Below are positions 22,180 through 34,180 of a stretch of 64,000 nucleotides of DNA, piece after piece. A model generated the notes under the pieces. The model was not told the origin of the DNA, did no database searches, and saw only the letters and a list, made by a program, of their open reading frames with translations. Made by a program: the position numbers and the translations under genes. Within the stretch, counting starts at the first letter, position 1. Every line of letters starts with the position of its first letter. Origin of the DNA: Datisca glomerata. Taxonomy: Eukaryota > Streptophyta > Magnoliopsida > Cucurbitales > Datiscaceae. The stretch is from the NCBI GenBank assembly GCA_003255025.1, contig QANY01002375.1, forward strand, positions 1,955,109-2,019,108, written 5' to 3'.

Positions 22180-23560
22180 TACTTGGTATGTATGCATGCT
22201 GAAAAATTGAACTATTATATGTACACTTCTTTTCTAAATTTAGCAACTATTAGATAAAAGAAAAATATATAGTTGTAATTTTTGTTTGATTAAACATCTA
22301 TTCTTGTTGACAAAAAATGTTAATTGAAGGTTTCATTAATTAATCTAATTATTTATATTAAGTAATAATGATAAAGAAGTCAACCTATAAAAGTTGATAA
22401 TTACGTACATGTCAATGTTTGGAATTTATTAAAAGTTAAATAATTCTAAACTGTTGAAATCATGAACTTAAATAGGATATATACATGACAATCAATACTC
22501 GTAAGTTGATATAAATTTAAGCATTCATAACTTAATTAAAAAAATCCATTACCCGCTTAAATTGTAGAATTTGAATGCCATTTTTTGTTGAATTCATAAA
22601 GTTAAATAGCGTGAATATAGCCCATTTCAACCAATTTTGAAGTTGTAAATCATTTTTAACAATGCCACATATATAATTATTCAATAAATATAAAATACCA
22701 GATCATTAATGATTGTATTTTGATATCTTTGGCAAAATGATTGAGAAGGTGATACTTGACTTAGAAGTATGGGAAGTTGTTGCTTCTAACTCATGATAAA
22801 ATGAAATTAATTGGTCATAAAATGATAAAATAGATAATATTGCTTTAATAACATGACAAAAAATTTGAATTTTACTCGTTCGATAATCCTTCTTTTCCTT
22901 CTTTTCGTTTAATTTTCTTATGCTTCTCCACATTGTTCTTTAATCTAGTATTAGAAACTCATTTTGATCTCATAGGCGGATGATACATCATTAGCATATC
23001 ATCATATTCTAACTGTATGTCATTTGTCAAATCATCTTTATAACTTTTACCATCAATGGATGATCAATTTGTCATGGTTCATTTCTTTTGTAAGTGAATA
23101 AAAGTTAACAAATTATTTTTTACTTCAAAGTATTAGATAAGAATAAATAAAAAAGACTTTGCAATTAAAGCAAAAAGGAAGATAAAAAGACAGAGATAAA
23201 AAGTTAATTAAAGTTAAAAAATTTCAAATTAAAGTCTCTTTAATATTGATATTTAATTATTAATTAAGTAAAAATAATAATTAGTATATTAATAAGGATA
23301 ATTAAATATTTTTATTAATTTTATTAAGATAAACCGATTCAATGTATGCATGTGTATACGTGTCAACATATCACATTTAGCCGTACTAAAATAATAAATA
23401 GTAGTATTAAAATATTAAAATTAGAGCTTAGATAAAGTCATTAATAAATTGATTATCATCTCATGTGACTCTCATCTCATCTCCTCACATATTTTATCGT
23501 TTCCAGTGAGCTCTTCTCCTGTGGAATTTCTCTCATAGCTCCTCCTAATGTGTCATTTCA
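22180..23560. other. AT-rich intergenic DNA, no gene seen
   Basis: No domain or promising long frame. Short frames such as 22933-22706 have low-complexity content only. Confidence 0.5.
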
Positions 23561-23565
23561 TATAA

Positions 23566-24165
23566 GGAGTCGAAAAACACATACTTTACATGTGTTAAAA
23601 TAATTTAAGATATACTATAAGATTTAAAATTAATTTAATGTTGAAATAAAATTATTTTAAATTTAAAATAAAAGTAAAATAAGCAATAGTAAAAATGTTA
23701 TTTTCTTTGTACAAAATTAAATTATTTGAGGTTAAAACAGATATTGATAAGGCATGCATCACTTGGAGATAATAAATTATCCATTAAGAATTTTTGAAAT
23801 TAAGGAATATCAATTTTTTTAAGAAGAGAAAACATGATCTTACAAACCATGTTTTACTATAATAATGGGTATTTGGTAAGATTGAAAAACGTAACAAATA
23901 TTTAAGTGGATAGACAATATAAATTGTCAATATTGACTAATATTGTATATAGATTTTTTAGTTAATCTATACGGATCTTCGAATTCCTAATAAGTAATAG
24001 TATAAACTTTTGAGTTTATAAAATAAAACATAAATTATTAGTGAATAAAAGTATAAATTAAAAAAATAAACAAAGAACATAATTTTACTATATTTAGTGG
24101 GGTTTAAATGGTAAAAAGAAAAATAAAAAGTTTTACTCCTTTAAACCTCTTTTAATATAATAAGA
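23566..24165 (-). mobile_element. non-autonomous Helitron, minus-strand copy
   Basis: Minus strand begins A|TCTTATTATATTAAAAGAGG at 24165 and ends with CACATGTAAAGTATGTGT (a hairpin) followed by TTTTCGACTCC|T at 23566. The insertion between A and T, the 5' TC and the 3' hairpin near the end are Helitron hallmarks; the terminal CTAG is altered to CTCC. Both ends and the CCACTAAATATAG segment resemble the copy at 31525-32234. No Rep/helicase, so non-autonomous. Confidence 0.55.
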
Positions 24166-24349
24166 TAAGCTCATCATTTCTCTTATATTGTTATTCTCTT
24201 TCTTCCCCCTTTACCTTTATTCCCCCTCCCCGTCTTCTCCCGCTGTCAATCTTTTTCCTTTTCCCCATACGTCAACGGGGAATCATCCTTAAAAATGTTA
24301 GAGATGAAGCGGGACAACACCAATGCCTTTTAAGTACAACACCGTTAAT

Positions 24350-24620
24350 TCTTGGGGTGTGTGTATATATATATGTGTGTGTATGTATATATATAAATAT
24401 ATATGTTACACACTCGTGCATATGTTATACACACCCATAAAAAATATGTATTATATATTGTACACACACATATACCTACACATATATAGAGCCCCGCACA
24501 CATGCTATATATATCTATATAAATTGATTTATATATTATATATAAAATATATATTTATATTGTTATATTGTTATATATGTCATATATAAAATAAATATAT
24601 AAAAAGTAACATATATGACA
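24350..24620. repeat. TG/TA microsatellite and AT-rich low-complexity tract
   Basis: Runs of gtgtgtatatatatatgtgt type at 24355-24405 pass into a long (TA)-rich stretch with scattered acac/tgtg. The 88-codon frame across it (24323-24589) is a Tyr/Ile/Cys-rich translation of the repeat and not a gene. Confidence 0.85.
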
Positions 24621-24649
24621 TATATACTATTTACAAATTGTCCGAGCGA

Positions 24650-26360
24650 GATAGAATGGTTGAGTTTATAAGATCTTCAAATTTTTTAAAAATAATCATT
24701 AAATATTTTATAGAATACTATAATAAGAATAGAAGTGTGACTTTTTTCTTCTAACAGGTGAGTCCATCAAATATAGCTATTTTTGTATTAACTCTCTATA
24801 ATTTAGCCACTCCTATAGAAAACTCATGTTCTAACATCAGGCGCTTATTGGGTTGTTTTCAAAGGATTGAGTTTCTCTATGGTTGCTGGGCAACGGTAGA
24901 GGCGTCAATTAGGCCAGATCTGATCTGTTCGGATTTGATTCGTTTTTTGTATTAAAATATTAAATTTAAAGTTAATTTTTTTAACAAATCTGATTCGTTT
25001 AGATCTCGTTGAACGGATCAGATGAAATATATGTATCTACCGTTGTCTCCAGATCCGTTTCAACACTACACTACTTGAACTTGAAGTAACACATGATCCA
25101 TTGGCTGTTTTTGGGCATTCATCAAGTACTAATTATCTTTAATATAAATAAAAAATGTGACAAATTAAAAAGATCATAATGGATTACAGTACCAGACTCC
25201 CTAGCCGCAAAAACTCGCTGATCCACCTTCGATTAGCATAGCCTTCCCCAGCTTCCCATGTAAAATTCACGGTGGAACGCGCAGCTAGACGCAAGCTTTG
25301 CAACTGGACAGCAAACAACGTGGCTTGGATGGTGAGCTTCGTGGCGAAACGATGAGCTTCGTGTGCCTGAGGTGAATGACTGCTGGAATAAGACTAGAGC
25401 TAGGGCACCATGGGAGAAGGATGAAAATGTGAAAAAATAGTTAATTAGTAAATGTAAACATATTATATACAGTAAAAAAATATACAACATAGAGTAAACG
25501 TATAATATACAGTATATATTGGCGAGAATTAAATGACTATTTCATCCCTATGATTTTCCAACCTAAAAAAGCCCTCATTCTTCTTAAAAATCATCCGACC
25601 ATTTTTTGACAATAGTTTTTTAATAGTTGTGAATCTTGTAATTACAATCCTATGAAATGTCTCATAAAAGTCAACATACTTCGTTACCATTCATACAGTC
25701 CATTGATAATTAAAATAATTATTGTATTACAAATTTACAACAACATCAACAATATAACCACATAAGTTTTTTAGCTGACTCTGAACTCGATCTGAAGGAT
25801 CCTGTGTGATGTGGAGCTTTTGAAAATTCTCAATTCCAACTGCATAGCAGCAATCTGGGTCTCGTACAAAAGTGGATCCCTTTTAGCATAGTGGTGATTC
25901 GCACAGATCAAAATAATTTGATAAATTAAACTATGAATGACTGTCACATCAATTTATCCCTTAAAATTTGATCAGTATAAAATTATTCATTGGAGCAAGT
26001 ATTTAGTCCTCTGATTATGACTGTGGGACCGTGGATGTGATGCTTATGACAAATAAAAAGATAAGTGGTAAGTTGTAAGATTTTAAGACAAAATATTTGG
26101 TAAAACTGTTATCCATGAATCATACATCCATCGTTTTTTTGTCATATATAAACTAAAAATAGACCAGGACCTTATAACAACTGAGGTTTTTAGTCTTTAT
26201 GTCTAAGGTTCAGTTTATAATCATAGTTTCTTCTCTCACTGACAAAAAGTTGATCAATTATTTAGATTTTCCACACTGGTCTCCTGTTTGAGTTGCACTA
26301 TTTTCAATTTCTTCAAACAATACAAATTATTAAATTAAAAAAAAATGACTTTGACACCAT
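24650..26360. other. intergenic DNA, no gene seen
   Basis: Includes a GC-richer patch at 25200-25430 with an 85-codon minus-strand frame (25490-25233) that has no motif I recognise. Confidence 0.4.
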
Positions 26361-26362
26361 CG

Positions 26363-26406
26363 CATAAATAACTGACTAATGCTACATAAATAGCTGACTA
26401 ATGCTA
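26363..26406. repeat. 22-bp tandem duplication
   Basis: cataaata[a/g]ctgactaatgcta occurs twice head to tail (26363-26384 and 26385-26406) with a single mismatch. Confidence 0.85.
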
Positions 26407-26434
26407 CAGTACAGCCTATGTAATTTACTATTGA

Positions 26435-26481
26435 ATTTTCTTTTTGGTCAAAAGAAGAATTTTATTTGACCAAAAGAAAAT
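26435..26481. repeat. short inverted repeat (hairpin)
   Basis: attttctttttggtcaaa (26435-26452) faces tttgaccaaaagaaaat (26465-26481), complementary except for one extra T, with a 12-base loop. It marks the low-coordinate edge of the LINE remnant next to it. Confidence 0.75.
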
Positions 26482-26489
26482 ACACAAAT

Positions 26490-27125
26490 ATGAGAGGTAT
26501 ACCTGACAAAATAAAAATAACACAAGCTATCAAAAAAATCAGTAGTATATCAGAATATCTCAGTTAGACTGATACCTTCTTAACATATTCATCATCTAAT
26601 CTTAGCCAACCCTAACAAAGAACATAATAGGAAGGAACATCACAGGCGGTAACTCAACCAGAAGAAACTACAAAATATAAAAAAAAAACTCTCGCTAGGC
26701 TCGTTAAATCTTTTACCAGAAAAAAATCTCATTAGGAAAATCCAGAAAAGAAAAAAAGAGCATTAGCCATAAAAACAAACACATCTATCAAGAACATAAT
26801 CTTCTAAATTAATATGTTTACAAGACTTCACAAATCTCAATCTATCACCAACCATCTTAACAATTTTCTTATGAATAAGCCTAGCATCAAGAACCTTACC
26901 AAGAAAAACTCTCATATTTCTCTCAAACCAAATACAATAAATGTAAGTAGTAAGAGTAATTCTAGAACTCAAAAATTCATATAAAGGAGACTTATTCAGC
27001 TTTAACGTCCAACCGAGAATCGAAGTCCAATCTGAAGCTCCATCATAATTGCATCTAGCCAGAAGATCTTGCAGTAGCACAATCTGAGTAGGACAATCAA
27101 AGAACAAGTACATACAACTCTCTAA
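26490..27125 (-). pseudogene. L1-type LINE 3'-end remnant
   Basis: The frame 27113-26763 shows YLFFDCPTQIVLLQDLL (end of the zinc-binding domain) and TYIYCIWFERNMRVFLGKV followed by a basic helix, the usual end of plant LINE ORF2 without RNase H. It is 5'-truncated; RT is absent. Below 26760 a short non-coding tail runs to the hairpin at 26435-26481. Confidence 0.65.
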
Positions 27126-27589
27126 ACCAAAAGTACAGAAAATACAACCAAATACTTAAATTAGAGTCATGCTACCATACTGAGAGTTTTTTTATGAGCA
27201 TGGTAATGGGAGTTTTTGTTGAAGCTGAGATACATTTATTGAAACTCAAACACATTAAACCCCTGATTTTTTATCCTTCGCAACACATTTATTAATCCCT
27301 AAAAAATTTGTTGAACTTCCCGCGGTTCTGTCAAACCATCGATAGCGAAAAAAACCCTCCCGGTCTAAAAGAATTTTCCTGACATTATGTCACGAAGTGC
27401 TTTTTGTTAACCAAAATGCTTGTTAGAGCATAAAAAACATTTTAGGTGACAAGTGAAAATGCTTTTAGAAGCATTATAAGTTTCTTCAATATTACGTTTG
27501 TTTTGTCTTATATTGATATATTCAAAATCAATTAGCACAAACATTATTTAGGCTAAATAAGTTGTTAGTTATACATCTTAAAAAATTAG

Positions 27590-28143
27590 TATGATTGAAA
27601 AAAAAAGAACTTAAAAAAGCTAGACTGTGACACATAAATCTTACTTTTTTAAGGAGATTCAAGCTCTCTGTGGTTTGATAATTTCAATAATCGTACAATA
27701 AACTTCTATTGACTTGTCATCTCTAAGATATAATAGTCCAACTGAAACATTGTATAACTCTCATCAAACTGCACAATAGTAGAGCTCAAAGCTCCACCAA
27801 AATAACACCTCCCTTTTATCAATAAACTCTCAAAATAAATATAGAAAAGAAATATGTAGTGTAGGATAACATGAGTTGGAGAATGGAGATTTAGGAGGTA
27901 TTTATACGGTGCCTAGGAATTCTTAAAAATATAGTAAAATTTTGCACATAAAAGTAACAAAAGAGAAATTGTGTAACATGTATAATTAAACTCAATAACC
28001 ACCAAAATAATTTCATATAACTTATCATCTTTACACATACTCCTTTCAATTCTTAAGAAACTCCTTCAATTGCCTTTAAAGACTATTAAATCTCTAAAGA
28101 GTATCATTCTCATGACTCCTCATTTTTCATGGATGCTACTACA
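27590..28143 (-). mobile_element. solo Ty1/copia-type LTR, minus orientation
   Basis: Read on the minus strand it starts TGTAGTAGCATCCATGAA at 28143 and matches 32894-33545 (plus strand) along most of its length. Shared blocks are the start, a GATAAGTTATATGAAATTAT block, a TATA-type gtataaatacctcc block and an ACAATGTTTCAGTTGG block. The far end near 27590 is not sharp. No internal sequence is attached, so it is a solo LTR or a truncated end. Confidence 0.65.
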
Positions 28144-28379
28144 CCATTTGTCTTAATATTTACAAGTCAAATGTTACAATATAGCCCACTCTTTTTAATA
28201 TTTAAAAGAAATCAAAAAGATTATCATTCAAAAAATCCTGCATCTGAAAGGTGTGACTTTATATTTAATATAATAGTTAAGGATGAAAAAAATATTACCG
28301 AACTAATCGAACTAAATTAAAAATGATCAATTTGATCGGTTATATAAATCTTCTCAGTTTAATTCGACATTTATACTAA

Positions 28380-28790
28380 ACTGAATCGAAGCCTATGTAA
28401 AACACGACGTCGTTTTATAACGCTGGACGTTTCTCTTTTAATCTTCTCCATACAACGCCTTTTTTACTCCCACCCCAATTTATAACCTGAAAATGTTGGA
28501 ATTAGCCATTAGGGTTCATATGATTTCCTTCCTCAGTTCCTCAACAACTCCCTTCTCCAAACACCAATGGCGAGGTCAGTGCTCTTCAGTCCTCCTCCGA
28601 AATCGCCGCCAAGCCTCAACATTCGTCCTCCATTACTTCGCTTCTTACTTCTCCTTTCTTCTTCCTACCTCCCGCGAGTCTACGACTGCGTTTAGGGGGA
28701 TTACTGCTTAGGGATCATTTCTCTCTTCTTATGCATTCCTTCTGTTCCTTCTCCCTGTGTGTGTGATTGTTTGAAGGTAATTTATGTTCT
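28380..28790 (+). other. gene-like 5' region: ACGT palindrome, leader and possible first exon
   Basis: A perfect palindrome acgacgtcgt (28404-28413) inside AAAACACGACGTCGTTTT is a frequent plant promoter element. An unusually GC-rich stretch follows with two possible starts: ATG at 28493 (72 codons, Ser/Arg-rich, organelle-signal-like) and ATG at 28568 in another frame. A splice-donor-like GAAGGTAATTTATG sits at 28774. A telo-box-like ttagggttt lies near 28940, as in first introns or leaders of housekeeping genes. No downstream exon can be found, so it looks like a broken 5' end of a gene. Confidence 0.3.
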
Positions 28791-28949
28791 TTATTTCTTT
28801 TACTGATTCGTTTACTAATTTGGAATTAGGGCTCATTTGCGTTCCTTCTCTCTTCATTTTTTTTCTGTTCCTTCTCTCTTCTTCTGTTTCTTCTCTCTTA
28901 TTTGGTTTGCTGATTTGTTTTCTTATTTGGGATTAGGGTTTAGGGCTCG

Positions 28950-29140
28950 ATTACAGATTTGACTTTGGAATTAGATATTCTTAGAATATTGATTTTGATT
29001 TTTGGATTAGAAAATTGATTTTGATTTTGGTACTAGGAAATTGAGGCCTTGATTACTGATTTGATTTTGGGATTAGAAAATTGAGGGCTTGATTACTGAT
29101 TTTAGGGCTCGATTACAGATTACCGATTTGATTTTGTCTT
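28950..29140. repeat. short degenerate tandem repeat
   Basis: The phrase gattactgatttgattttgg with gattagaaaattga occurs three to four times in imperfect form. Confidence 0.55.
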
Positions 29141-29189
29141 GAAGATACTCGTTCTGCTACTTTCATGATTTACTGATTTAATGTACAGG

Positions 29190-30950
29190 TAACGGTTAAT
29201 CGAACCGAATCAAACCGTAAGTCACGGATCGGTTCGGTTCACATGAAACTCATGATTTGGTTTAATATAGGATCTAATTGTAAGTTTTGATTCAATTTAA
29301 TTTTTATCTAAATAATCGACCAAACCTAACTGATTACACTTCTATAATAATTAATATCATAATTAATATCGGTTGGATGAACATTATAATTCAAAAAAAT
29401 AGAAAATTCTTGATAAGTTCAGTGCTCTTATATGCAATTTCAAAAAAATCAAACATATAAAATAATTGTATAAAATATATTATATATAATATACATAATG
29501 AAAATTGAGACATGACTTAATATTATATAAAAAAATTATATTTTACGTTAATAAATACCAACTTTTACATTTTATCAAATTTTTATGTTATTTTTATCCA
29601 CCTAAAACTATTTTACCATTGAATTTTTTATGAGTAACTTAATTTTAGAGTTCTTTATAATATAAAATAATTTTATTATTTTTTCAGAATATAAAAATAT
29701 GTTTAAGCATTAATTAAAAAACAATTAGAGAACTAATATTAGCAAAGTTTGTTTTTTCATGGGATTTGAATTCATGACATGATGATGAAAAGAAGCAAAA
29801 GCCCAAGATGAAACCCAACTGGGTTGCCGTTCTTTTATGATTTTTAAGTGCTTTACTTATCATTTATATTGTTTTAAAAAATTTGCGCTCATTCTGTTCC
29901 ATTTAGTTTCCGTCGGGTGAAATACACATAATCCCTGGAATTGACAAAACTAGAATATTTTATCCGTTTCCGTAAGACAGTATTCCCTACTCTTGAGTTA
30001 ATAATGGTCTCACACTTGAATTATAACTTCTTAAGAGACAAAGAATTACTACTTAGACATAATAATAAAAGTGTTCAAAATGATCTCTATTAGTTAGCAC
30101 GTTACGACCATGTGCTGATCCCAGTTTTTTCATGAGCATAATAGAGAGTAAGCCCAATTCTCATAGAGAGTGACCCCATTCTCATGTTCTATTTTAGTCT
30201 GTACTCCACAGTTAGATGCAGATGAATATGGTATAGTTAAATTCATGAATAATTCTCAATAATTAAACAAACGAATTAAAATTAAATCACTTATATTCTC
30301 AGCCCATGTCACTTCTAACTTTTTAATTTTTCTACCAATTTGATTTTATACTTTAAGGATGAAATTTTTAAATATCTCAAGAGCATCACTTTTATTTTTC
30401 AAACTATACATATACGCATATTTTAAAAGTCATAAATAAAAGTGATTAAATATATATTCCTCCACTAGTCAGAATTTTTATAAATTCACATAAATCGATT
30501 AGTTCAAGCAATTCGGTAGATCATTCAACACTAAAATTAGGGCTTTCTGTGATTTCCTCCACATTACATGTCTCACATTTCTCAAACTAATTATTCCCAC
30601 CTATCTATTATTTATATGACAAAACAAGCATGCAACAAATGTAAAGAAGAGAGCATGTAGACATAACTAGTAGTTGCATGCTCTTTAATCTCAACATTTA
30701 ATTTAAACATACTATCACAAACATAACATTTTCCCATAAATATACCTTTTGTGATAATAATATATTGGTGACATTCTATAGTTTATTTAAAAACTCAGCC
30801 TTATCAAGAAGAAAATTTGACATGGGATTTTTTCCTCGTGGAAGGTGTGTGCAACACATCTTTCAAAGTGAGAATCATTCCTGAGGTGAGCTTCAGTTTA
30901 ACTTCACCATTTTTTAGCACTTGAGAAGTATGAGAATCGCCAAGCATTAT
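29190..30950. other. AT-rich intergenic DNA, no gene seen
   Basis: Begins with cggttcggttcacatg-type sequence as seen in decayed plant MITEs. No coding signal. Confidence 0.5.
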
Positions 30951-30953
30951 TTT

Positions 30954-31215
30954 TGTTGGTAGGTGGGCCAGCATCCTATCACGTGATGGAGGTATGATGG
31001 GGTCATGTCACAATCAAAATAAAATTAAGTTTTAAATAAAAACTATAACTGGTAGTTAAGACACAACTTCATTTCCCTTATTTAGTTCAAACACATGCGC
31101 TTAGTTTCGACTATGATTTGACCCGACCAGACCTCCGTCACATGACAGAATACTGGCCCACCTGCCAACAATCTCCCCTCAACACATGCCCGCAGAACAA
31201 TGCTTTCTAAGAGTA
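30954..31215. mobile_element. inverted pair of TRIM LTR fragments
   Basis: A plus-strand LTR start (TGTTGGTAGGTGGGCCAGCA at 30954) faces a minus-strand LTR start (TGTTGGCAGGTGGGCCAGTA at 31170). Beyond the latter the minus strand upstream reads gaaagcattgttctgcgggc and a purine tract, which is the internal segment of the same TRIM family at 35581-35660. So a minus-oriented copy with its 3' LTR meets a fragment of a plus-oriented copy, giving a palindrome of about 65 bp per arm. Confidence 0.65.
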
Positions 31216-31269
31216 GTATAATCTGGTAACTTGCCAAATGACACTTGAAAAGGAAATTTGAATATGATT

Positions 31270-31520
31270 TAGTATTTTACATTTTTTTATATATGATTTT
31301 AGAGATCCTTACATAATAATCATTATTTCAACAATGAGTTATTATCTATCTGTAAGATTTTTTTGTTGTTCAATTTTGTAGTTTCATAATAAATATAATA
31401 ATTTTCAATGTCCATTACCCATAGTAAAATAATTTGTCATATTTAATCTTGTCTGCTGGAATAATTTTTTTAGTTTCTTTTCGTCTTATCTTACGATATA
31501 AATTTGTTAAGATTGTGTGA
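31270..31520 (+). mobile_element. truncated Helitron copy
   Basis: Matches the interior of the adjacent Helitron (31690-31920): the blocks tatatgattttagagatc, caacaatgagttattatcta and acgatataaatttgttaaga occur in both, in order. It stops where the full copy begins at 31525, so the full copy probably inserted into or beside this older one. Confidence 0.65.
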
Positions 31521-31524
31521 TATA

Positions 31525-32234
31525 TCTACTACATTAGAAGGAGCTTAAGGAGGATAATTTCCCTTTTTATCCTTTAAGCCTCACTAAATATAATATAAGA
31601 TTAAGTTTTTCTTTGATAATTAATTCAATTTTAATTCTATTCATTAATTGATTTTTTACTAATACTTTATAAAATTTAATATTTTTTATTATTATGTATA
31701 TGATTTTAGAGATCATTATATCATAAACATTATTTCAACAATGAGTTATTATCTATTTGTAAGATTTTTTTGTTGTTTAGTTTTTTTAGTTTTATATAAA
31801 TGTAATAATTTTTAATGTTCATTATCCGTAGTAAAATAATTTGTCAATCTTCTTTTCTAGAATAAATTTTTTAGTTTCTTTTCATGTTATCTTACGATAT
31901 AAATTTGTTAGGATTATGTAATCTTTAATTAAAAAAATTATAAATAATTTATCATCTCGAGATGTTGCATAGCTTATTCAAGTTTTCTTCCTATTTGTAA
32001 TAGTTTTATTAAAAATATATTATCTTGAGGTAATGGACGACTTATTCAAATTTCCTTTTATTGACAATAGTTTAATTATGAATATGAGAAAACTATCATT
32101 ATTACTTTATTTTATTTTAGATTTACAATATTATGAAAGCTAATGCATTTATTTTAACGTTAATAAAAATTTTAAAATTTATTGTATAATTTTTAAAAAA
32201 TTGAGCACATGCGAAACATATGTTTTTCGACTAG
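31525..32234 (+). mobile_element. non-autonomous Helitron, 710 bp
   Basis: 5' end A|TCTACTACATTAGAAGGAG at 31525; 3' end CTAG|T at 32231-32234 preceded five bases earlier by the hairpin AAACATATGTTT (32214-32225). No terminal inverted repeats and no target duplication; the flanks are A and T. These are the established structural marks of Helitrons. No coding capacity. Related copies lie at 23566-24165 (minus), 38340-38575 (minus, truncated) and 31270-31520 (truncated). Confidence 0.7.
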
Positions 32235-32893
32235 TTTATATAAAGTATAGTGTATTTTCATAACTAACTATTGGAGGGTAATTTTGAAATATTAAAATAT
32301 AGAGGAATTTCCTATGAAAATGGAACTTAATTCTGGAGGAGGGAGGAAAATTAATTTCTCTTTATTTAATAATAAAATTTGGCGGGCCCCATTATTAATT
32401 TTATTTCGTTGAGTAAGTAAACACATGAAGAGAATTGGAGTAGAAGATTTACTTTCATCCATTTCTTTTACCAGTTAGTAAACGTAACATATATTAATAA
32501 TTTTCTTCCACCGGTAAAATTAGAATTGATTTTACTATACTAATATTTTCCTTTCAGTTTTCTTTGATTCCACGTATTTATTCCTCCTACAATTTTTCTT
32601 TCCTTCACATTTTTAAGTACCACACTAATATTAGTGAATGTTCGAATGTCGAAAATTAAGAGGAAAAAAAATAATCAATGAGGATTCTCTTTTCGTTGTT
32701 TGTTGTCCTTAGAATATGGTTTGGAAAATACTACTTTTATAATTTATTCTCATTTTGTTTCTTGCATCTATTTCAAAATTCAAGTATGTAATTACCTTCA
32801 GGGGGTTTTGTTCATTTTTTAACAAATTTACTATCTTACATTTTTTAGTTATTTTGATATTAAATTAGTTTTGTAATTGCTAAGATAAATAAG

Positions 32894-33545
32894 TGTAGCA
32901 ACATCCATGAAGAATAATTATTTAAGAGAATGAAACTCTTTTGAGATTTAATGGTCTTAAACGATAATTAGATGTGTCTTTTAAGAATTGACAAGTTGTA
33001 TTGACGTAGTTAGTTAAACCACCACACTCATACCTTAGAGGTCATGAGTGCGAGTCATATTCCACATCCCCTTATAATTTATAATATAACTTTGACAAAA
33101 AAAATTGAAAGGAGGAGGTAAAGAGATAATAAGTTACATGGAGTTATTTTGGAGGTTATGTTACACAAAGTTTTCTCTTTATTACATTTATGTGTATAAT
33201 TTTATCATTTATTTTAAGGGTTGCTAGCTACCTTGTAAATACCTCATAAATCTCGATTCTCCGATACACATCATGCCACATTAAGTCTTTCTTTTATACT
33301 TTTATTTTGAAAGTTTATTGGCCAAAGAGTGGTGTTATGTTGGTGAAGCTTTGAGCTCAACCATTGTATAGTTTGTCGAAGATATCACAATGTTTCAGTT
33401 GGGCTGTTGTATCTTAAGGGACAAGTCAAGAGATGTCTGCTACATTAGTTATTGAAATGATCAAACTTCATAGGGCTTAAATCTCCTTAACGAAAGCTAG
33501 ATTTCTCTCTCAGTCTAGCTGTTTACAGTCTTATTTTTCAGATTA
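32894..33545 (+). mobile_element. Ty1/copia-type LTR, plus orientation, interrupted by a SINE
   Basis: Starts TGTAGCAACATCCATGAA and aligns with the minus-strand LTR at 28143-27590, except for an extra block of about 110 bp at 33000-33104. The end is not sharp: a ttgtatcatttttaag near 33546 may be a decayed Met-tRNA primer site. The gag-like remnant at 34690 on the same strand may belong to this element, making this its 5' LTR. Confidence 0.6.
33000..33104 (+). mobile_element. tRNA-derived SINE inside the LTR
   Basis: Absent from the sister LTR at 27590-28143, hence an insertion. A B-box-like gtcatgagtgcgagtcat (33041-33058) lies about 35 bases after an A-box-like tagttagttaaacc, and the 3' end is an A-run. 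The flanks aattgacaag (32986-32995) and aattgaaagg (33103-33112) look like a target duplication with two mismatches. Family not identified. Confidence 0.5.
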
Positions 33546-33620
33546 TTGTATCATTTTTAAGTCGTATCACTAACAATTTTAAAGAGACTCAAATGAAGGA
33601 ACCAATAATTAAGAAACCAA

Positions 33621-33839
33621 ATGAAAACATTGGAGATTTCAACAAGTCATTTCATTTCAAAGATGCACGTATCAAAGGTGGAAGGGGAAAGTACTTTTCT
33701 TCCTCCCAGTCTTCATAAAGTTGCCCAAGAAACCGACACCGACTACAAGAATGAAGAAGAATTCCTAGAGCATGAGAACTATGTAGAGCAGTTTGAAAAA
33801 GATGAGTGTGATTGTCAATATTATCTTTTGAATGATTGA
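33621..33839 (+). other. small open frame of unknown nature
   Basis: 72 codons rich in Glu/Asp and His near the end (NEEEFLEHENYVEQFEKDEC). It lies between an LTR and a gag remnant, in the place of a copia leader. I recognise no family. Probably debris. Confidence 0.2.
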
Positions 33840-33869
33840 GCTGGTAATTTTTATGACTATTATGACACC

Positions 33870-34180
33870 ATAATAATCGAGCTTTTTAACGACAAAAATA
33901 TCCGTCACTAAAAGTCAAACATTCTGTCAATAAAAGATTTTAGCGACAAAATTGTATTTGTCACCGTATTCGTCGCCATAGGCTTTTCGGGAAAGATTTT
34001 TGGCAACGGACATAGTTTTTCATCAATAAAGGGTTTCTGTGACGACCCCAGGTTTTGTCGCCGAATGTTTTTTACGACGACAATAGGTTTTGTCATTGAA
34101 CAATTTCAATGTGCAAACCCCATTTTGTCACTAAAACTATTCAACAACCAAACCCCATTCACCATTGAATATGCTTCAAT
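33870..34180. repeat. short scattered repeats of a gacaaaa/ttttgtc type
   Basis: Motifs such as tttagcgacaaaa, tttgtcaccg, ttttgtcgccg and ttttgtcattg recur on both strands within 300 bp. Such clustered direct and inverted motifs resemble subterminal regions of CACTA or similar DNA transposons, but no terminus was found. Confidence 0.35.

Noticed and set aside
24323..24589. 88-codon frame rich in Tyr, Ile and Cys
   Set aside because: It is a translation of a TA/TG microsatellite; the composition follows from the repeat.
33870..34180. CACTA transposon
   Set aside because: Subterminal-like motifs only; no CACTA terminus or duplication found nearby, so left as a repeat region.
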